From the NCBI RefSeq assembly GCF_002741015.1, contig NZ_CP016616.1, positions 4,614,501 through 4,678,500 of the forward strand: a stretch of DNA of 64,000 bases, given 5' to 3'. The DNA is from Microvirga ossetica. Lineage in GTDB: Bacteria; Pseudomonadota; Alphaproteobacteria; Rhizobiales; Beijerinckiaceae. Of this stretch, positions 1-12,580 are shown in pieces (position 1 is the first letter of the stretch; each line of letters starts with the position of its first letter). The notes under the pieces were generated by a model that was not told the origin of the DNA, searched no databases, and saw only the letters and a program-made list of their open reading frames with translations. Made by a program: the position numbers and the translations under genes.

Positions 1-577
1 CGGCGATATAGACCGTGTACCCTGGCCTGACGCCTGCAGTGAAACAGCCGTGAAAGCCAGTCGGCAGGATGTCGGAGAGAAGCGTCAGATCCCTGATCTT
101 CTCCATCGCCTGGTCCTTGTCGGGGAACGGCAGGAGCTGGAAGTCAGCCCATGGGACCATCATGAAATCGGCCTGGCCGCCCTGCCAGCCGCCGAGATTG
201 AAGCCATAGGCTCCGCAGTCCACCTCGTCGTTCGCATTCATGCAGGTGTCGGTGTGGCCGTTCTTGCAGTTGCGGCACTTCCCGCAGGCGACATTGAACG
301 GGACCGATACGATGTCGCCCTTCTTGATGAACTCCACATGAGAGCCGACCTCGACGACTTCGCCGGTGTTCTCGTGCCCGAGGATCATGCCGCTGGGAGC
401 CGGGAAACGCCCGCGATAGATGTGGAGATCGCTGCCGCAGATGTTGGTCGTGATGAGCTTGAGAATGACGCCGTGATCACATTTCTGCCCCTTGGGGCCG
501 ACCAGTTTCGGATAATCGTAGCTTTTCACCTCGAGCTTGCGAGGCGCGATATATGTGACCGCTCGATTGCCTGCCAT
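1..577 (-). CDS. fdhA: Glutathione-independent formaldehyde dehydrogenase, N-terminal part
   Basis: Zinc-dependent medium-chain dehydrogenase cut by the window edge; 192 codons are visible from an ATG at 577 that follows GGAG. The catalytic zinc region reads TNICGSDLHIY followed by LGHENTGEVVEVG. The structural-zinc cysteine cluster is CGKCRNCKNGHTDTC. The NAFN-like and LPTGFHG segments match Pseudomonas putida-type FdhA, which oxidises formaldehyde with a tightly bound NAD and no glutathione. The catalytic half only is present, so activity cannot be judged. It lies next to a protein-quality-control block, and formaldehyde is a protein-damaging aldehyde. A generic zinc alcohol dehydrogenase is the alternative. 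Confidence 0.85.
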   Translation of the reverse strand, partial: MAGNRAVTYIAPRKLEVKSYDYPKLVGPKGQKCDHGVILKLITTNICGSDLHIYRGRFPAPSGMILGHENTGEVVEVGSHVEFIKKGDIVSVPFNVACGKCRNCKNGHTDTCMNANDEVDCGAYGFNLGGWQGGQADFMMVPWADFQLLPFPDKDQAMEKIRDLTLLSDILPTGFHGCFTAGVRPGYTVYIA

Positions 578-703
578 TACATGATCTCCTGTCATGCGAT
601 CCCGTCGCCAAAGGTGATCCCCGCACGCAATACTGCTCTTGGTGCCGATCCGATCGTATTGGGTCAGCTTCAGACCTATTGCCGGGCTCGGCCCCGGCGC
701 CTC

Positions 704-3571
<2,868 letters not shown>

Positions 3572-3956
3572 GGCATGCCTCCATGCTGGCTATCCCGCGC
3601 CCCGGACGGGCGTTCTGTCATTTCAGCAGACGCTCGCCGCAGCACACTGCTTCAGCGCGATTCGTGGAGGGTAGCAGTTGCGAGGGCCTATACGCATACC
3701 GGTCGATTCCTGAGGAAAGGTACGTGGCTGCGAACCAAACGCGCAGGCCGACCCCCATCCGCCCATCAAGGCGAACGCCTTCATCGACAGCATGCTCGTG
3801 ACATCGATTTGGATTCATGCGTTTCGCAATCACGAACTAAACGGCCTGCCGATGCATTGACGAAGTTGCATGTTCCAATCGGTCTTGTCCCCGGAGCGTC
3901 CGCGACGCTGACGCGGAAGAACAGGCCTCGGGTCCGGACCACAAGCTGAGGTACGC
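3572..3956. other. Divergent intergenic region between clp-type ATPase and hsp20
   Basis: This 385-base gap must hold the promoters for the leftward Clp ATPase and the rightward hsp20-lon pair. I saw no CIRCE inverted repeat, no convincing RpoH (sigma-32) promoter and no convincing reading frame. The ribosome site of the Clp gene (GGAGG) lies just inside the left edge. Confidence 0.5.
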
Positions 3957-4361
3957 GTGGCCATGCGTGATCCGGCGGACTGGATGCTCTCGGAAGCAAT
4001 TGAGGCCCTTGCCCGCGCCGAGCGCCTGCACCGGCAGATATTCCAACCGCCCTCGGCGACGCGCCGACCCGCCTGGGAACCCCCCGTCGACGTGCTTGAG
4101 ACCGAGCAGGAGGTTCTCGTCCTCATTGCTCTGCCCGGCGTGGCGCCGGACCAGGTCGAGGCGGCGATCGAGGAGGGAACCCTCGTGGTCGCCGGCCGCC
4201 GCGTTCTGCCGCCGCAACTGCGCACCGCCGTGATCCACCGGCTGGAGCTGCCGCAGGGCCGGTTCGAGCGGCGTATTCCCCTGCCGCCAGGCCGCTACGA
4301 CGCCGTCCGGCGTGCCGCCGGAGACGGGTGCCTGGTTATCAGCCTCCGCAAAGCGCCCTGA
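3957..4361 (+). CDS. Small heat-shock protein, Hsp20/alpha-crystallin family
   Basis: 134-residue holdase with an alpha-crystallin domain at about 42-130: it begins PPVDVLETEQEVLVLIALPG and contains the beta-8/9 stretch LELPQGRFERRIPLP. It would bind unfolding proteins without ATP and pass them to disaggregases or proteases. The GTG start at 3957 sits 5 bases after GAGG; an ATG two codons later is the alternative. The C-terminus ends shortly after the domain and lacks an obvious IxI tail, so oligomerisation may differ from the standard type. The gene ends 12 bases before lon, so the two are very likely cotranscribed. Confidence 0.9.
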   Translation: MAMRDPADWMLSEAIEALARAERLHRQIFQPPSATRRPAWEPPVDVLETEQEVLVLIALPGVAPDQVEAAIEEGTLVVAGRRVLPPQLRTAVIHRLELPQGRFERRIPLPPGRYDAVRRAAGDGCLVISLRKAP

Positions 4362-4373
4362 GGAGCATCCGTC

Positions 4374-6785
4374 ATGATCGCTTCACATGATCTCCCGCGC
4401 GCGGTCGAGGACGGCACAAGCCCTGGTTCGGAAGGCTCCGCGAACGCTCTTCCGCCGGTTGGCCTTCTCATCGTACCCGTGCGCAACACGGTCCTGTTCC
4501 CAGGAACCGTGTTCCCCATTGCTCTTGGCCGTGAGCGCTCCATCGCCGCGGCCCAGCAGGCGGTGAGGGAAGAGCGTCAGATCGGCCTCCTGATGCAGCG
4601 GGACGCGGAGGTGGCCGACCCGGCCGCGGTTGATCTGCACAGAACCGGCACCATCGCTAACATCCTGCGCTATGTGAATGCGCCCGACGGCACGCACCAT
4701 GTCGTCCTCCAGGGCGAGCAGCGCTTCCGGGTCACCGAGTTCGTGAAGGAGCGGCCGTTCATCGTGGCGCGGGTTCTCCGGATCGAGGAGCCGGGGATGC
4801 TGACACCGGACATCGAGGCCCGCTTTCTTCACCTCCGGCAGCAGGCACTTGAGGCGCTGCAGCTCCTGCCGCAGGTGCCGCAGGAGCTTGTCGGGACCGT
4901 GCAGGCCGCCGCCACGCCCGGGACTTTGGCGGACCTCGTTGCGGCCTATCTCGATGTCAGTGCTGACCAGAAGCAGGAGCTTCTGGAAACCATTGATCAC
5001 ACCACGCGGCTCGACAAGGTCTCCCGCCTGCTGGCGGAACGGATCGAGGTCCTGCGCCTGACGCAGGAGATCGGCCGTCAGACCCGGGCCACCCTGGACG
5101 AACGCCAGCGCGAGGTGATCCTGCGCGAGCAGATGGCGGCGATCCAGCGCCAGCTGGGCGAGGGCGACGGGCGCGCCCAGGAGGTCCAGGAGCTCACCGA
5201 GAAGATTGCGAAAGCCACCATGCCGCCGGAGGTTGAGGAGCAGGCCCGCCGGGAGCTGCACCGCTACGAGCGCATGCCGGAAGGCGCCATGGAGGCCGGG
5301 ATGATCCGGACCTACCTCGATTGGCTGGTCGAACTGCCCTGGGCGCTGCCCGAGGAGAAGCCCATCGATATCGCGCAGGCGCGCCGCATCCTCGACGAGG
5401 ACCATTTCGGGCTTGAGAAGATCAAGCAACGCATCATCGAGTACCTCGCCGTGCGTAGGCTCGCCCCGAACGGCAAGGCGCCGATCCTGTGCTTTGCTGG
5501 CCCACCCGGCGTCGGCAAGACTTCCCTTGGGCAGTCGATTGCCCGCGCCATGGGGCGGCCCTTCGTGCGGGTCAGCCTCGGCGGCGTCCACGACGAGGCG
5601 GAGATCCGCGGCCACAGGCGCACCTATGTGGGCGCTTTGCCGGGCAACATCATCCAGGCGATCAGGAAGGCTGGCGCGCGCGATTGCGTGATGATGCTGG
5701 ACGAGATCGACAAGATGGGACGCGGCGTCCAGGGCGATCCCTCCGCGGCCATGCTGGAGGTGCTTGACCCTGAGCAGAACGCCACCTTCCGCGATAACTA
5801 TCTGGGCGTTCCGTTCGACCTCTCGCGCGTGGCGTTCATCGCTACCGCCAACATGCTCGACACCATTCCGGGTCCCCTGCGCGACCGCATGGAGATCATC
5901 ACCCTTGCTGGCTACACCGAGGACGAGAAGCTTCAGATCGCCCGGCGCTACCTGGTTCGGCGCCAGCTGGAAGCGAACGGGCTTAAGGCCGAGCAGGCCG
6001 AGATCAGCGACGAGGCCTTGCGCCGGATCATCCGGGATTACACCCGCGAAGCCGGCGTCCGGAACCTGGAGCGCGAGATCGGCCGGGCCCTGCGCCACGC
6101 CGCCGTGCGGATCGCGGAGGGCAGCGCCGAGCACGTGCGCATCGACGCCGGGGATCTCGCCGCAATCCTCGGTCCGGTCCGCTTTGAGGACGAGGTGGCG
6201 ATGCGCACCAGCGTGCCAGGGGTCGCCACAGGTTTGGCGTGGACGCCGGTGGGCGGCGACATCTTGTTCATTGAGGCCAGCCGTGCGCCAGGCAAGGGAG
6301 GCCTTATTCTCACGGGGCAGCTCGGCGATGTTATGCGTGAGAGCGCACAGGCGGCGATGACCCTGGTGAAGAGCCGCGCCGCTTCATTCGGCATTGATCC
6401 CGCCCTATTCGAGAAGAGCGACATCCACATCCACGTTCCTGCGGGAGCCACTCCGAAAGATGGCCCAAGTGCGGGCGTGGCCATGTTCACGGCGCTTGTC
6501 TCGCTTCTGACGGGCCGGACGGTGCGCAGCGACACCGCCATGACGGGGGAGATCAGCCTGCGCGGGCTTGTCCTGCCGGTGGGTGGTATCAAGGAAAAGG
6601 TCACGGCGGCCGCGCGGGCGGGGCTCACCCGGGTGATGCTCCCGGCCCGCAACCGGCGCGACTTCGAGGACATCCCCGAGGATACGCGGGCCCGGCTTGA
6701 GTTCATTTGGCTGGAGCGGGTCGACGAAGCCATCGCGTCCGCCCTGGAGGACAAGCCGACGGATGTGCCGGATGCTGCCGAGTAG
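4374..6785 (+). CDS. lon: ATP-dependent Lon protease (LonA type)
   Basis: 803-residue soluble AAA+ serine protease. The N-terminal LON substrate domain (about 28-215, LLIVPVRNTVLFPG) is followed by a coiled coil and an AAA+ domain with Walker A GPPGVGKTS near 375. The C-terminal protease has the Ser-Lys dyad: S699 in DGPSAGVA and K740 in GGIKEK. Length is normal for LonA. It degrades misfolded and regulatory proteins in the cytosol. The 12-base gap to hsp20 and the divergent Clp-type disaggregase make this a second, accessory-looking Lon linked to stress proteostasis; whether the genome also has a housekeeping lon cannot be seen here. Confidence 0.97.
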   Translation: MIASHDLPRAVEDGTSPGSEGSANALPPVGLLIVPVRNTVLFPGTVFPIALGRERSIAAAQQAVREERQIGLLMQRDAEVADPAAVDLHRTGTIANILRYVNAPDGTHHVVLQGEQRFRVTEFVKERPFIVARVLRIEEPGMLTPDIEARFLHLRQQALEALQLLPQVPQELVGTVQAAATPGTLADLVAAYLDVSADQKQELLETIDHTTRLDKVSRLLAERIEVLRLTQEIGRQTRATLDERQREVILREQMAAIQRQLGEGDGRAQEVQELTEKIAKATMPPEVEEQARRELHRYERMPEGAMEAGMIRTYLDWLVELPWALPEEKPIDIAQARRILDEDHFGLEKIKQRIIEYLAVRRLAPNGKAPILCFAGPPGVGKTSLGQSIARAMGRPFVRVSLGGVHDEAEIRGHRRTYVGALPGNIIQAIRKAGARDCVMMLDEIDKMGRGVQGDPSAAMLEVLDPEQNATFRDNYLGVPFDLSRVAFIATANMLDTIPGPLRDRMEIITLAGYTEDEKLQIARRYLVRRQLEANGLKAEQAEISDEALRRIIRDYTREAGVRNLEREIGRALRHAAVRIAEGSAEHVRIDAGDLAAILGPVRFEDEVAMRTSVPGVATGLAWTPVGGDILFIEASRAPGKGGLILTGQLGDVMRESAQAAMTLVKSRAASFGIDPALFEKSDIHIHVPAGATPKDGPSAGVAMFTALVSLLTGRTVRSDTAMTGEISLRGLVLPVGGIKEKVTAAARAGLTRVMLPARNRRDFEDIPEDTRARLEFIWLERVDEAIASALEDKPTDVPDAAE

Positions 6786-6846
6786 CCGTGTCTTGCCGGA
6801 CATCAGGCACCCTCCTTTATTGACGCCTCCAGGCGGGAGGCCACGC

Positions 6847-7155
6847 ATGGCGAAAGCACGAAAGCTTTATTGCAGCCCCAATGGTGACCGGTGGTATCTG
6901 ATCCGGGATGCGTCGGGGGAGGTCTTCGTGCGGCACGAAGCCAACCGGGCGTCGGGAGGCCATGTGGCCCTCATCGAGATTGGGACGTTCCTGGGCTCCG
7001 GGCGCGGCCCGGAGCAGCAGGAGTTGCTTCGTCTGATCGGAACATTGGTGAACGACGGCACCGCTCAGGATGGAGGATCGCGGCCCGCGTCGCATCCCCG
7101 AACACGCTGTGGTCAGGGTTCCGCAGACCTGGAGCAGTCGCAGAGTGATCGCTAG
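6847..7155 (+). CDS. Conserved hypothetical small protein
   Basis: 102 residues from an ATG preceded by GGAGG at a 6-base spacing. The first 70 residues look globular and conserved in style (RWYLIRDASGEVFVRH, then HVALIEIGTFL, then PEQQELLRLIGTLV). The last 30 are rich in Gly, Ser and Arg and look like a non-conserved tail. There is no signal peptide or membrane segment. I do not know its function. Short proteins of this style are common next to Lon/Hsp20 genes in Bradyrhizobium-like genomes, from memory only. It may belong to the hsp20-lon transcript, as it begins 61 bases after lon. Confidence 0.65.
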   Translation: MAKARKLYCSPNGDRWYLIRDASGEVFVRHEANRASGGHVALIEIGTFLGSGRGPEQQELLRLIGTLVNDGTAQDGGSRPASHPRTRCGQGSADLEQSQSDR

Positions 7156-7329
7156 GACTCTGCAATGGGTCGGGAGACACGGAAGGAGACTCGCTCAACA
7201 AGGTGCTCGTCCTGGCCGTAAAGGGGCGCCGCAGCGGCATCTTCTCATGACCTTGCACCTGCTGCGCCGCCGGATTGCCGCCGTCACTCCTTGGGTGGCA
7301 GGATCGCAGTGGAAGAGGATGGCAAAGGG

Positions 7330-7947
7330 GTGAACGAGTCTGGCTTTGAAACTGCGCCCACATGTATGGAGAACAGGTTGGAATTCCGTGTCCACTATCT
7401 TCTGCCGAAGAACTGCGGCACGTCGTCGGTAATCGTCGAGGCCGGCACGCGCGAGGAGGCCGAGTTCGTAGCCGCTGTCCAGTATGAATTCCCGTCCGGC
7501 ACCAGGGTTCTCGACACCAGCCCGTACAACATCTATGGGCTCGCCCCAACTGCGCCAAGGCTTGGTCTCTATTGGGAGGTTCGGAAACGGATCGAGCAGG
7601 GCTACTATGACGAGTGGCCCTCGGTGCCTGAGGAGCGCTCCCGCCGCAGGCGTCAGCTATTCAAGGAGGTCGCCGCGATTTTCGGAACCAGGCAAGGGCA
7701 CGAGCACCTGTTCGACACGGCGGAGCGGCTGGCGCGCCAGTTCCGGCTCGCCGGCAAGACAACCATTTCCGGCGGCATCGCCGCGATCGTGGACCAGCAT
7801 CCTTTGATCAACCTGTTGGACTGGTATCAGCAGCTAAAGCTTGTTGCCGACGACGTGGCGAAGGCGCCGACCCGCGGGGACCCAATGGAGGTGGTGAAGC
7901 CGGTGGACAACCGCGTCGGCTCCCGCGTTCTTCGGGAAACCAGATAG
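7330..7947 (+). CDS. Hypothetical protein, possibly frameshifted at its 3' end
   Basis: 205 residues from GTG 7330 next to AAAGGG; ATG 7366 (MENRLEFRVHYLL) is an equally good start. The N-terminal half resembles a small alpha/beta protein, and the middle (about 85-165) is helical and charged. No family was recognised. The final part ends RVLRETR at a TAG, but the next reading frame runs on as about 35 further codons (start NQIAFWGEDQR) to a TGA near 8044. A one-base slip near 7940 would lengthen the protein, so the C-terminus is uncertain. Confidence 0.6.
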   Translation: MNESGFETAPTCMENRLEFRVHYLLPKNCGTSSVIVEAGTREEAEFVAAVQYEFPSGTRVLDTSPYNIYGLAPTAPRLGLYWEVRKRIEQGYYDEWPSVPEERSRRRRQLFKEVAAIFGTRQGHEHLFDTAERLARQFRLAGKTTISGGIAAIVDQHPLINLLDWYQQLKLVADDVAKAPTRGDPMEVVKPVDNRVGSRVLRETR

Positions 7948-8288
7948 CATTCTGGGGCGAAGACCAGAGGATCACCGGCGAGGCGGCTAGGCGCAGGCTC
8001 CGAACTGCCGAAACGGTGCTCAAGCTCAGCCGCGGCGAGGTCTGACGCCTCGATCGTGATGCGGTGTGGATTGCTGCCGCCAATGACCCGCACGCCTGGT
8101 ACCTCGCGAACATAATCGTCGGCCGTCGAATGGATCCATCAAAGGGGCTTTGGGTTCCTGTAATGAAATGGTGTGGGACGCATCGGCTGGGAATACGCGC
8201 AGCCCTTATCCGTTTGGCAAGCCGCCCCCACAATCGTAAAGACCTGTCGACAGACCCCTCATGATGTTTTTCCAAAAAGGGGAATGAA
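7948..8288. other. Intergenic region upstream of the PAS hybrid regulator
   Basis: The first 97 bases can be read as a continuation of the upstream hypothetical gene in another frame. The rest contains no convincing gene on either strand. An AAAAGGGG ribosome site lies just before the next ATG (8289). Confidence 0.4.
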
Positions 8289-10550
8289 ATGAGCACGGCG
8301 GAAGGTTTCCCCAACGGCGGCATCATGGGCGAATGCGTGCGAACCCACGACTGGGCTGCCACGCCCCTTGGGCCAGCGGAGACTTGGCCGCAGTCGCTCC
8401 GCACCGCCTTGAGCATCATGCTGAACTCCGCCTTCCCCACCTACCTAGTCTGGGGGCCGGAACTGACGAGCTTCTACAATAACGCCTACATTTCGATCAT
8501 GGGTGACAAACCGAACGGCCTTGGGCGGCCGTTCCCTGAGGTCTGGTCGGAGGTGTGGGATACTATCGGTCCGATCACCACGCGGGCCATGCACGGCGAG
8601 GCCAGCTACTTCGAGGACCTGCCGCTGACGCTTATGCGCCGCGGCTATCCCGAGGCAACATGGTTCTCATTCTCCTACAGCCCCATTCGGGATGAGACGG
8701 GCGGAGTTGGCGGGATCCTGTGCACTTTCCATGAGACCACCCAGCGTGTCCATGCCGAGACTGCCCTGCGCCAGAGCGAGGCGCGGCTCTGGGCCGCCAT
8801 CGATCTCGTCGATGTTTCACCCTATACCTGGGACCTGGCAACCGGTGTGCTGGACTGGGATGCTCGCCTGAGGGCAATGTGGGGCCTGTCCCCGGATAAG
8901 CCCGTCTCCCCAGATGTATGGATGTCTGGCATTCATCCTGAGGACCGAGCTCAGGTCGAAGCCGCGCTTGCCTATTGTGTCGATCCCACAGGCGATGGTG
9001 TCTACCACATCGACTATCGCGTCATCGGGATTGAGGATGGGGTTGAGCGCTGGGTCTCCACCCATGGCCGGACCACCTTCGAAAATGGCCAGCCGGTGGG
9101 GTTCACCGGTGTTGCGCTTGAGATCACCGAGCGCAAGCGGGCCGAGGCGGCCCTGCGTGAGAGCGAGGTCCGGCTTGCAGCGATCCTGGACCAGCTGCCG
9201 GTCGGTGTGGGGCTTGCCGACCAAGAGGGAAACATCACGCTGGGGAACCAGATGCTTGAGCAATACGCCCTCAACAAAATCCCCTCCAGAGACCCGAAGC
9301 AAGCCGGGCGTTGGCGGGCCTACACCCCCGAGGGCCAGCCTCTCAGCCCCTCGGACTACCCAAGCGCGCGGGCGCTGCGGGGCGAAACGGTCGTTCCCGG
9401 CATCGACTTCATCTTCACCTTACCGGATGGGCGGGAGGCGTGGACGCGTGTGAGCGCTGCGCCCTTCCGCAATGCCGCCCAGGAGAGCCTGGGCGCGGTC
9501 TTCGTGGTGCAGGACATCGACCGTGAGAAGCAGGCCGAGGAGCGCTTCCGCGAGTTCGCAGCGCATTCCACGAACGTGTTCTGGATCGTCAACACGGGAG
9601 ACCGAACGCTCGAATACCTCAACCCGGCCTTCGAGACGGTTTTCGGTACAGCGCAAAACGCCTTCCGGCAGGACATGAGCCAGTGGATCGAGGTCGTTCA
9701 TCCTGATGACCGCGTCCGCGTCGTTGAGGCCTTCGACAGGGCTGCGCTCGGTGTGGTCTCCGTGGAGGAGTTCCGCATTATCCGATCCGACGGGGCGTTG
9801 CGTTGGATCAGCAACACCTTCTTCCCCATCCGTGACGAACAAGGCCAGATCCGGCGCACCGGTGGCATTGCCCAGGACATTACGCGCCATGAGGGGCGCT
9901 TCGTGTATGTCGTCGACGCAGATGGGACCTCTCGCCAGAGCCTCTCACGCGTGCTCCGGGAGGCCGGCTATGACGTCAGAGCCTTCCCATCCGGCAAAGC
10001 CTTTCTGGAGTCGGCACCGGCGCTAGTATCAGGCTGCGTCGTGCTCGACATTCATCAGCCTGACGCGGGTGGCCTTACCATCCCGAGAGAACTCAAGGCT
10101 CGGCGGATTGGCCTGCCAGTGATCGTTTTGGGTGATGCCGGAGGCGATGTAACCTTCGGAGTGCATGTAATGAAGGCCGGCGCTGTGGATTTCCTGCCGT
10201 TGCCTTATCGTACCGATGACCTGCTCGCCGCTGTTGCATCGGCCGCGGCTGACATTGGTCAGACTGAAGGGGACGACAACGAGGCCAGCTGGGCCCGGGC
10301 TCACATTGCCGAGATGTCGGAGCGGGAACGGGAGGTGTTGACAGGCCTTCTGGCCGGCCAGACTAACAAGCAGATCGGGCGGGATATCGGCATCAGCCCG
10401 CGCACGGTGGAGACCCATCGGGCCCATGTCATGCAGCGGCTTGGTGCCAAGACTGTGCCTGACGCGGTGCGGATTGCCGCATCAGCTGGCGTGCAGGCGC
10501 CGCAGCGGTCAACTGATGGAGTGAGGAATTCCTGCGCGGAGGTTCCCTGA
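8289..10550 (+). CDS. Multi-PAS sensor fused to FixJ-like receiver and LuxR DNA-binding domain
   Basis: 753-residue one-protein signalling device. An N-terminal PAS/GAF-like region occupies about 1-160 and further PAS domains lie at about 170-285, 290-420 and 425-535, with PAC ends of the type GITERK or DITRHE. A receiver domain spans about 537-665 and a LuxR-type HTH lies at 676-735 ([20 protein letters not shown]). No histidine kinase (no H-box, no HATPase) is present. The receiver keeps the phospho-acceptor aspartate D587 in CVVLDIH and the acid pair VDAD, but the conserved Thr and Lys are replaced (VIVLGD, FLPLPY). It therefore probably works without normal phosphorylation, coupling PAS sensing directly to transcription. 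Confidence 0.85.
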   Translation: MSTAEGFPNGGIMGECVRTHDWAATPLGPAETWPQSLRTALSIMLNSAFPTYLVWGPELTSFYNNAYISIMGDKPNGLGRPFPEVWSEVWDTIGPITTRAMHGEASYFEDLPLTLMRRGYPEATWFSFSYSPIRDETGGVGGILCTFHETTQRVHAETALRQSEARLWAAIDLVDVSPYTWDLATGVLDWDARLRAMWGLSPDKPVSPDVWMSGIHPEDRAQVEAALAYCVDPTGDGVYHIDYRVIGIEDGVERWVSTHGRTTFENGQPVGFTGVALEITERKRAEAALRESEVRLAAILDQLPVGVGLADQEGNITLGNQMLEQYALNKIPSRDPKQAGRWRAYTPEGQPLSPSDYPSARALRGETVVPGIDFIFTLPDGREAWTRVSAAPFRNAAQESLGAVFVVQDIDREKQAEERFREFAAHSTNVFWIVNTGDRTLEYLNPAFETVFGTAQNAFRQDMSQWIEVVHPDDRVRVVEAFDRAALGVVSVEEFRIIRSDGALRWISNTFFPIRDEQGQIRRTGGIAQDITRHEGRFVYVVDADGTSRQSLSRVLREAGYDVRAFPSGKAFLESAPALVSGCVVLDIHQPDAGGLTIPRELKARRIGLPVIVLGDAGGDVTFGVHVMKAGAVDFLPLPYRTDDLLAAVASAAADIGQTEGDDNEASWARAHIAEMSEREREVLTGLLAGQTNKQIGRDIGISPRTVETHRAHVMQRLGAKTVPDAVRIAASAGVQAPQRSTDGVRNSCAEVP

Positions 10551-10695
10551 GGAACCATCCCTAGGAACGTGGTCAGGCTCGCTCACGTTTGAGGGTTTGA
10601 ATCCGACAAACCACCCCCGCAGAGACATGCCCTTCGGTCCGAAGCATTCCCGGAAGCGCAGGCCTCGGTACCTTTGCAGGATGAAGGAGGAAAGC

Positions 10696-11871
10696 ATGCG
10701 AGCCTTGGTTTGGCACGGCAAGGAAGACATCCGCTGCGACACCGTCACTGATCCCGAACTCGAGCAGCCGCGCGACGCCATCGTCAAGGTGACGAGCTGC
10801 GCCATCTGCGGCTCGGACCTGCACCTGTTCCACAACTTCATCCCGGCGATGCTGCCCGGCGACGTCATGGGACACGAGATGATGGGGGAGGTCGTCGAGG
10901 TCGGGCCTGAGGCCAAGCACAAGCTCAAGGTCGGCGACCGGGTCGTTGTCCCCTTCACAATCATCTGCGGCGAGTGCGATCAGTGCAAGCGCGGCAATTT
11001 CTCAGTCTGCCAGCGGAGCAACCGCAAGAAGGATCTCGCCGACAAGGTATTCGGCCACGCGACCGCAGGCCTGTTCGGCTACACGCATCTGACCGGCGGC
11101 TATCCGGGCGGGCAGGCCGAATATCTCCGCGTTCCCTTTGCCGATGCGACGCACATCAAGGTGCCGGATGGTATCCCGGACGAGAAGGTTCTTTTCCTCG
11201 GTGACATCTTCCCGACCGGATGGCAGGCCGCTGTCCAGTGCGACATCCAGCCGACGGACACGGTAGCGATCTGGGGCTGCGGTCCCGTCGGTCAGATGGC
11301 GATCCGCAGCGCCGTCCTCCTTGGTGCCAAGCAGGTGATCGCCATCGATCATTTGCCGGAGCGCCTGGAAATGGCGGAAGCCGGTGGCGCCATCACGATC
11401 AACTTCGACGAGGAGAGCGTGGTCGAGCGCCTGAACGAGCTCACCGGCGGCGAAGGCCCGGAGAAATGCATCGATGCCGTCGGAATGGAAGCCCATGTGT
11501 CGCCCTCCATGCCGGATACGGTGTACGACCGCGCCAAGCAGATGCTGGGAGCCGAAAGCGACCGGCCGCACATCCTTCGCGAGATGATCTACGTCTGCCG
11601 CCCGGCCGGGGTGATTTCGATCCCAGGTGTCTATGGCGGGTTGGTCGACAAGATCCCGATGGGCCAGCTGATGAACAAGGGTCTGACCATCCGGGCGGGC
11701 CAGACGCATGTCAACCGTTGGACCGACGATCTCCTGCACCGGATCGAGGAGGGGCAGATCGACCCATCGTTTGTCATCACCCACACGGTCAGCCTCGATG
11801 AGGGGCCCGAGATGTACAAGGTGTTCCGGGACAAGCAGGACAACTGCATCAAGGTGGTTTTGAAGCCCTAA
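10696..11871 (+). CDS. Zinc-dependent alcohol dehydrogenase (threonine-dehydrogenase-like)
   Basis: 391-residue medium-chain dehydrogenase. Catalytic zinc ligands sit in [12 protein letters not shown] and [12 protein letters not shown]; the structural-zinc cluster is [15 protein letters not shown]. The Rossmann motif is [10 protein letters not shown]. The ATG at 10696 follows AGGAGG, which fixes the start. The enzyme resembles the glutathione-independent formaldehyde/alcohol dehydrogenase-like group more than classic liver ADH. It is the second zinc dehydrogenase in the stress block, besides the partial gene at the left edge. The substrate is unknown. The next gene starts 18 bases on and likely shares its transcript. 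Confidence 0.92.
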   Translation: MRALVWHGKEDIRCDTVTDPELEQPRDAIVKVTSCAICGSDLHLFHNFIPAMLPGDVMGHEMMGEVVEVGPEAKHKLKVGDRVVVPFTIICGECDQCKRGNFSVCQRSNRKKDLADKVFGHATAGLFGYTHLTGGYPGGQAEYLRVPFADATHIKVPDGIPDEKVLFLGDIFPTGWQAAVQCDIQPTDTVAIWGCGPVGQMAIRSAVLLGAKQVIAIDHLPERLEMAEAGGAITINFDEESVVERLNELTGGEGPEKCIDAVGMEAHVSPSMPDTVYDRAKQMLGAESDRPHILREMIYVCRPAGVISIPGVYGGLVDKIPMGQLMNKGLTIRAGQTHVNRWTDDLLHRIEEGQIDPSFVITHTVSLDEGPEMYKVFRDKQDNCIKVVLKP

Positions 11872-11889
11872 AAGACCGGGAGAGAAGAC

Positions 11890-12489
11890 ATGGCTTATTA
11901 CATCTCGAACATTGCCCGGTCCAAGGGCGACCCGAAAGTCCTCCACTCCGGCCCCAGCTCACTGGGGGCCGCTGACCGCCTGGCCAAAGCGTTGGGTTGG
12001 TTCAGCATCGGTCTGGGCGTAGCGGAGCTGGTCGCGCCGGAGCGCTTCACCCGGGCGCTTGGCATGGAGGGCAAGGAGACCCTTGTGCGGGCCTATGGCG
12101 TCCGCGAACTCGGGCACGGCATCGTCTCGCTCTCCCCCGACATGCCTCTCGGATTGTGGAGCCGCGTCGCCGGAGACGGGCTCGACATCGCCACCCTGAT
12201 GGCGGCCATGCGGCATGACAATCCGAAGCGCGACAATGTTGGGATTGCTCTTGCGGCAGTGCTGGGGGTGACGCTGCTCGACATCATTGGCGCACAAGGA
12301 GTCACGGCCCGCCACAGCCGCCCCCGTGGCCGGCCACGCTCCTACCGGAATCGGACAGGCTTCCCGCAGGGTGTCCAGGCGGCACGAGGCGCCGCCAAGG
12401 ACTTCCAGGTGCCTCCGGACATGCGGGCCGCACCAGCCCTCGCAGCGGTGTCCGATCGTGCCCCGCAAGAGAGGGCACGTCCTCACTGA
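11890..12489 (+). CDS. Membrane-associated hypothetical protein (cyclase/dehydrase-associated type)
   Basis: 199 residues. Hydrophobic helices occur around 35-50 (LGWFSIGLGVAELVA) and 120-138 (VGIALAAVLGVTLLDIIG). The stretch YGVRELGHGIVSL between them is typical of small membrane proteins found beside zinc alcohol dehydrogenases and START-domain cyclases in Rhizobiales (recalled, not searched). The last 60 residues are basic and probably disordered. It begins 18 bases after the dehydrogenase. Function unknown. Confidence 0.75.
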   Translation: MAYYISNIARSKGDPKVLHSGPSSLGAADRLAKALGWFSIGLGVAELVAPERFTRALGMEGKETLVRAYGVRELGHGIVSLSPDMPLGLWSRVAGDGLDIATLMAAMRHDNPKRDNVGIALAAVLGVTLLDIIGAQGVTARHSRPRGRPRSYRNRTGFPQGVQAARGAAKDFQVPPDMRAAPALAAVSDRAPQERARPH

Positions 12490-12580
12490 ACGAACGACGA
12501 TACGGCTGCGTTCGAACGGCGTTCACGCTGTGAGGGGCAGCCGCATCCCACACGATCATTGCCACGCGATGGAGGTGAGC

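Noticed and set aside
4383..6134. A 583-codon open frame antisense to lon.
   Set aside because: No domain or ribosome site; the lon reading on the other strand is complete.
7827..8093. An 88-codon minus-strand frame between the hypothetical gene and the PAS regulator.
   Set aside because: It overlaps the hypothetical gene by 120 bases, has no ribosome site and no recognisable family.
10580..10625. A GTTTGAATCC stretch resembling a tRNA T-arm.
   Set aside because: No matching acceptor stem, anticodon arm or D-arm could be folded around it.
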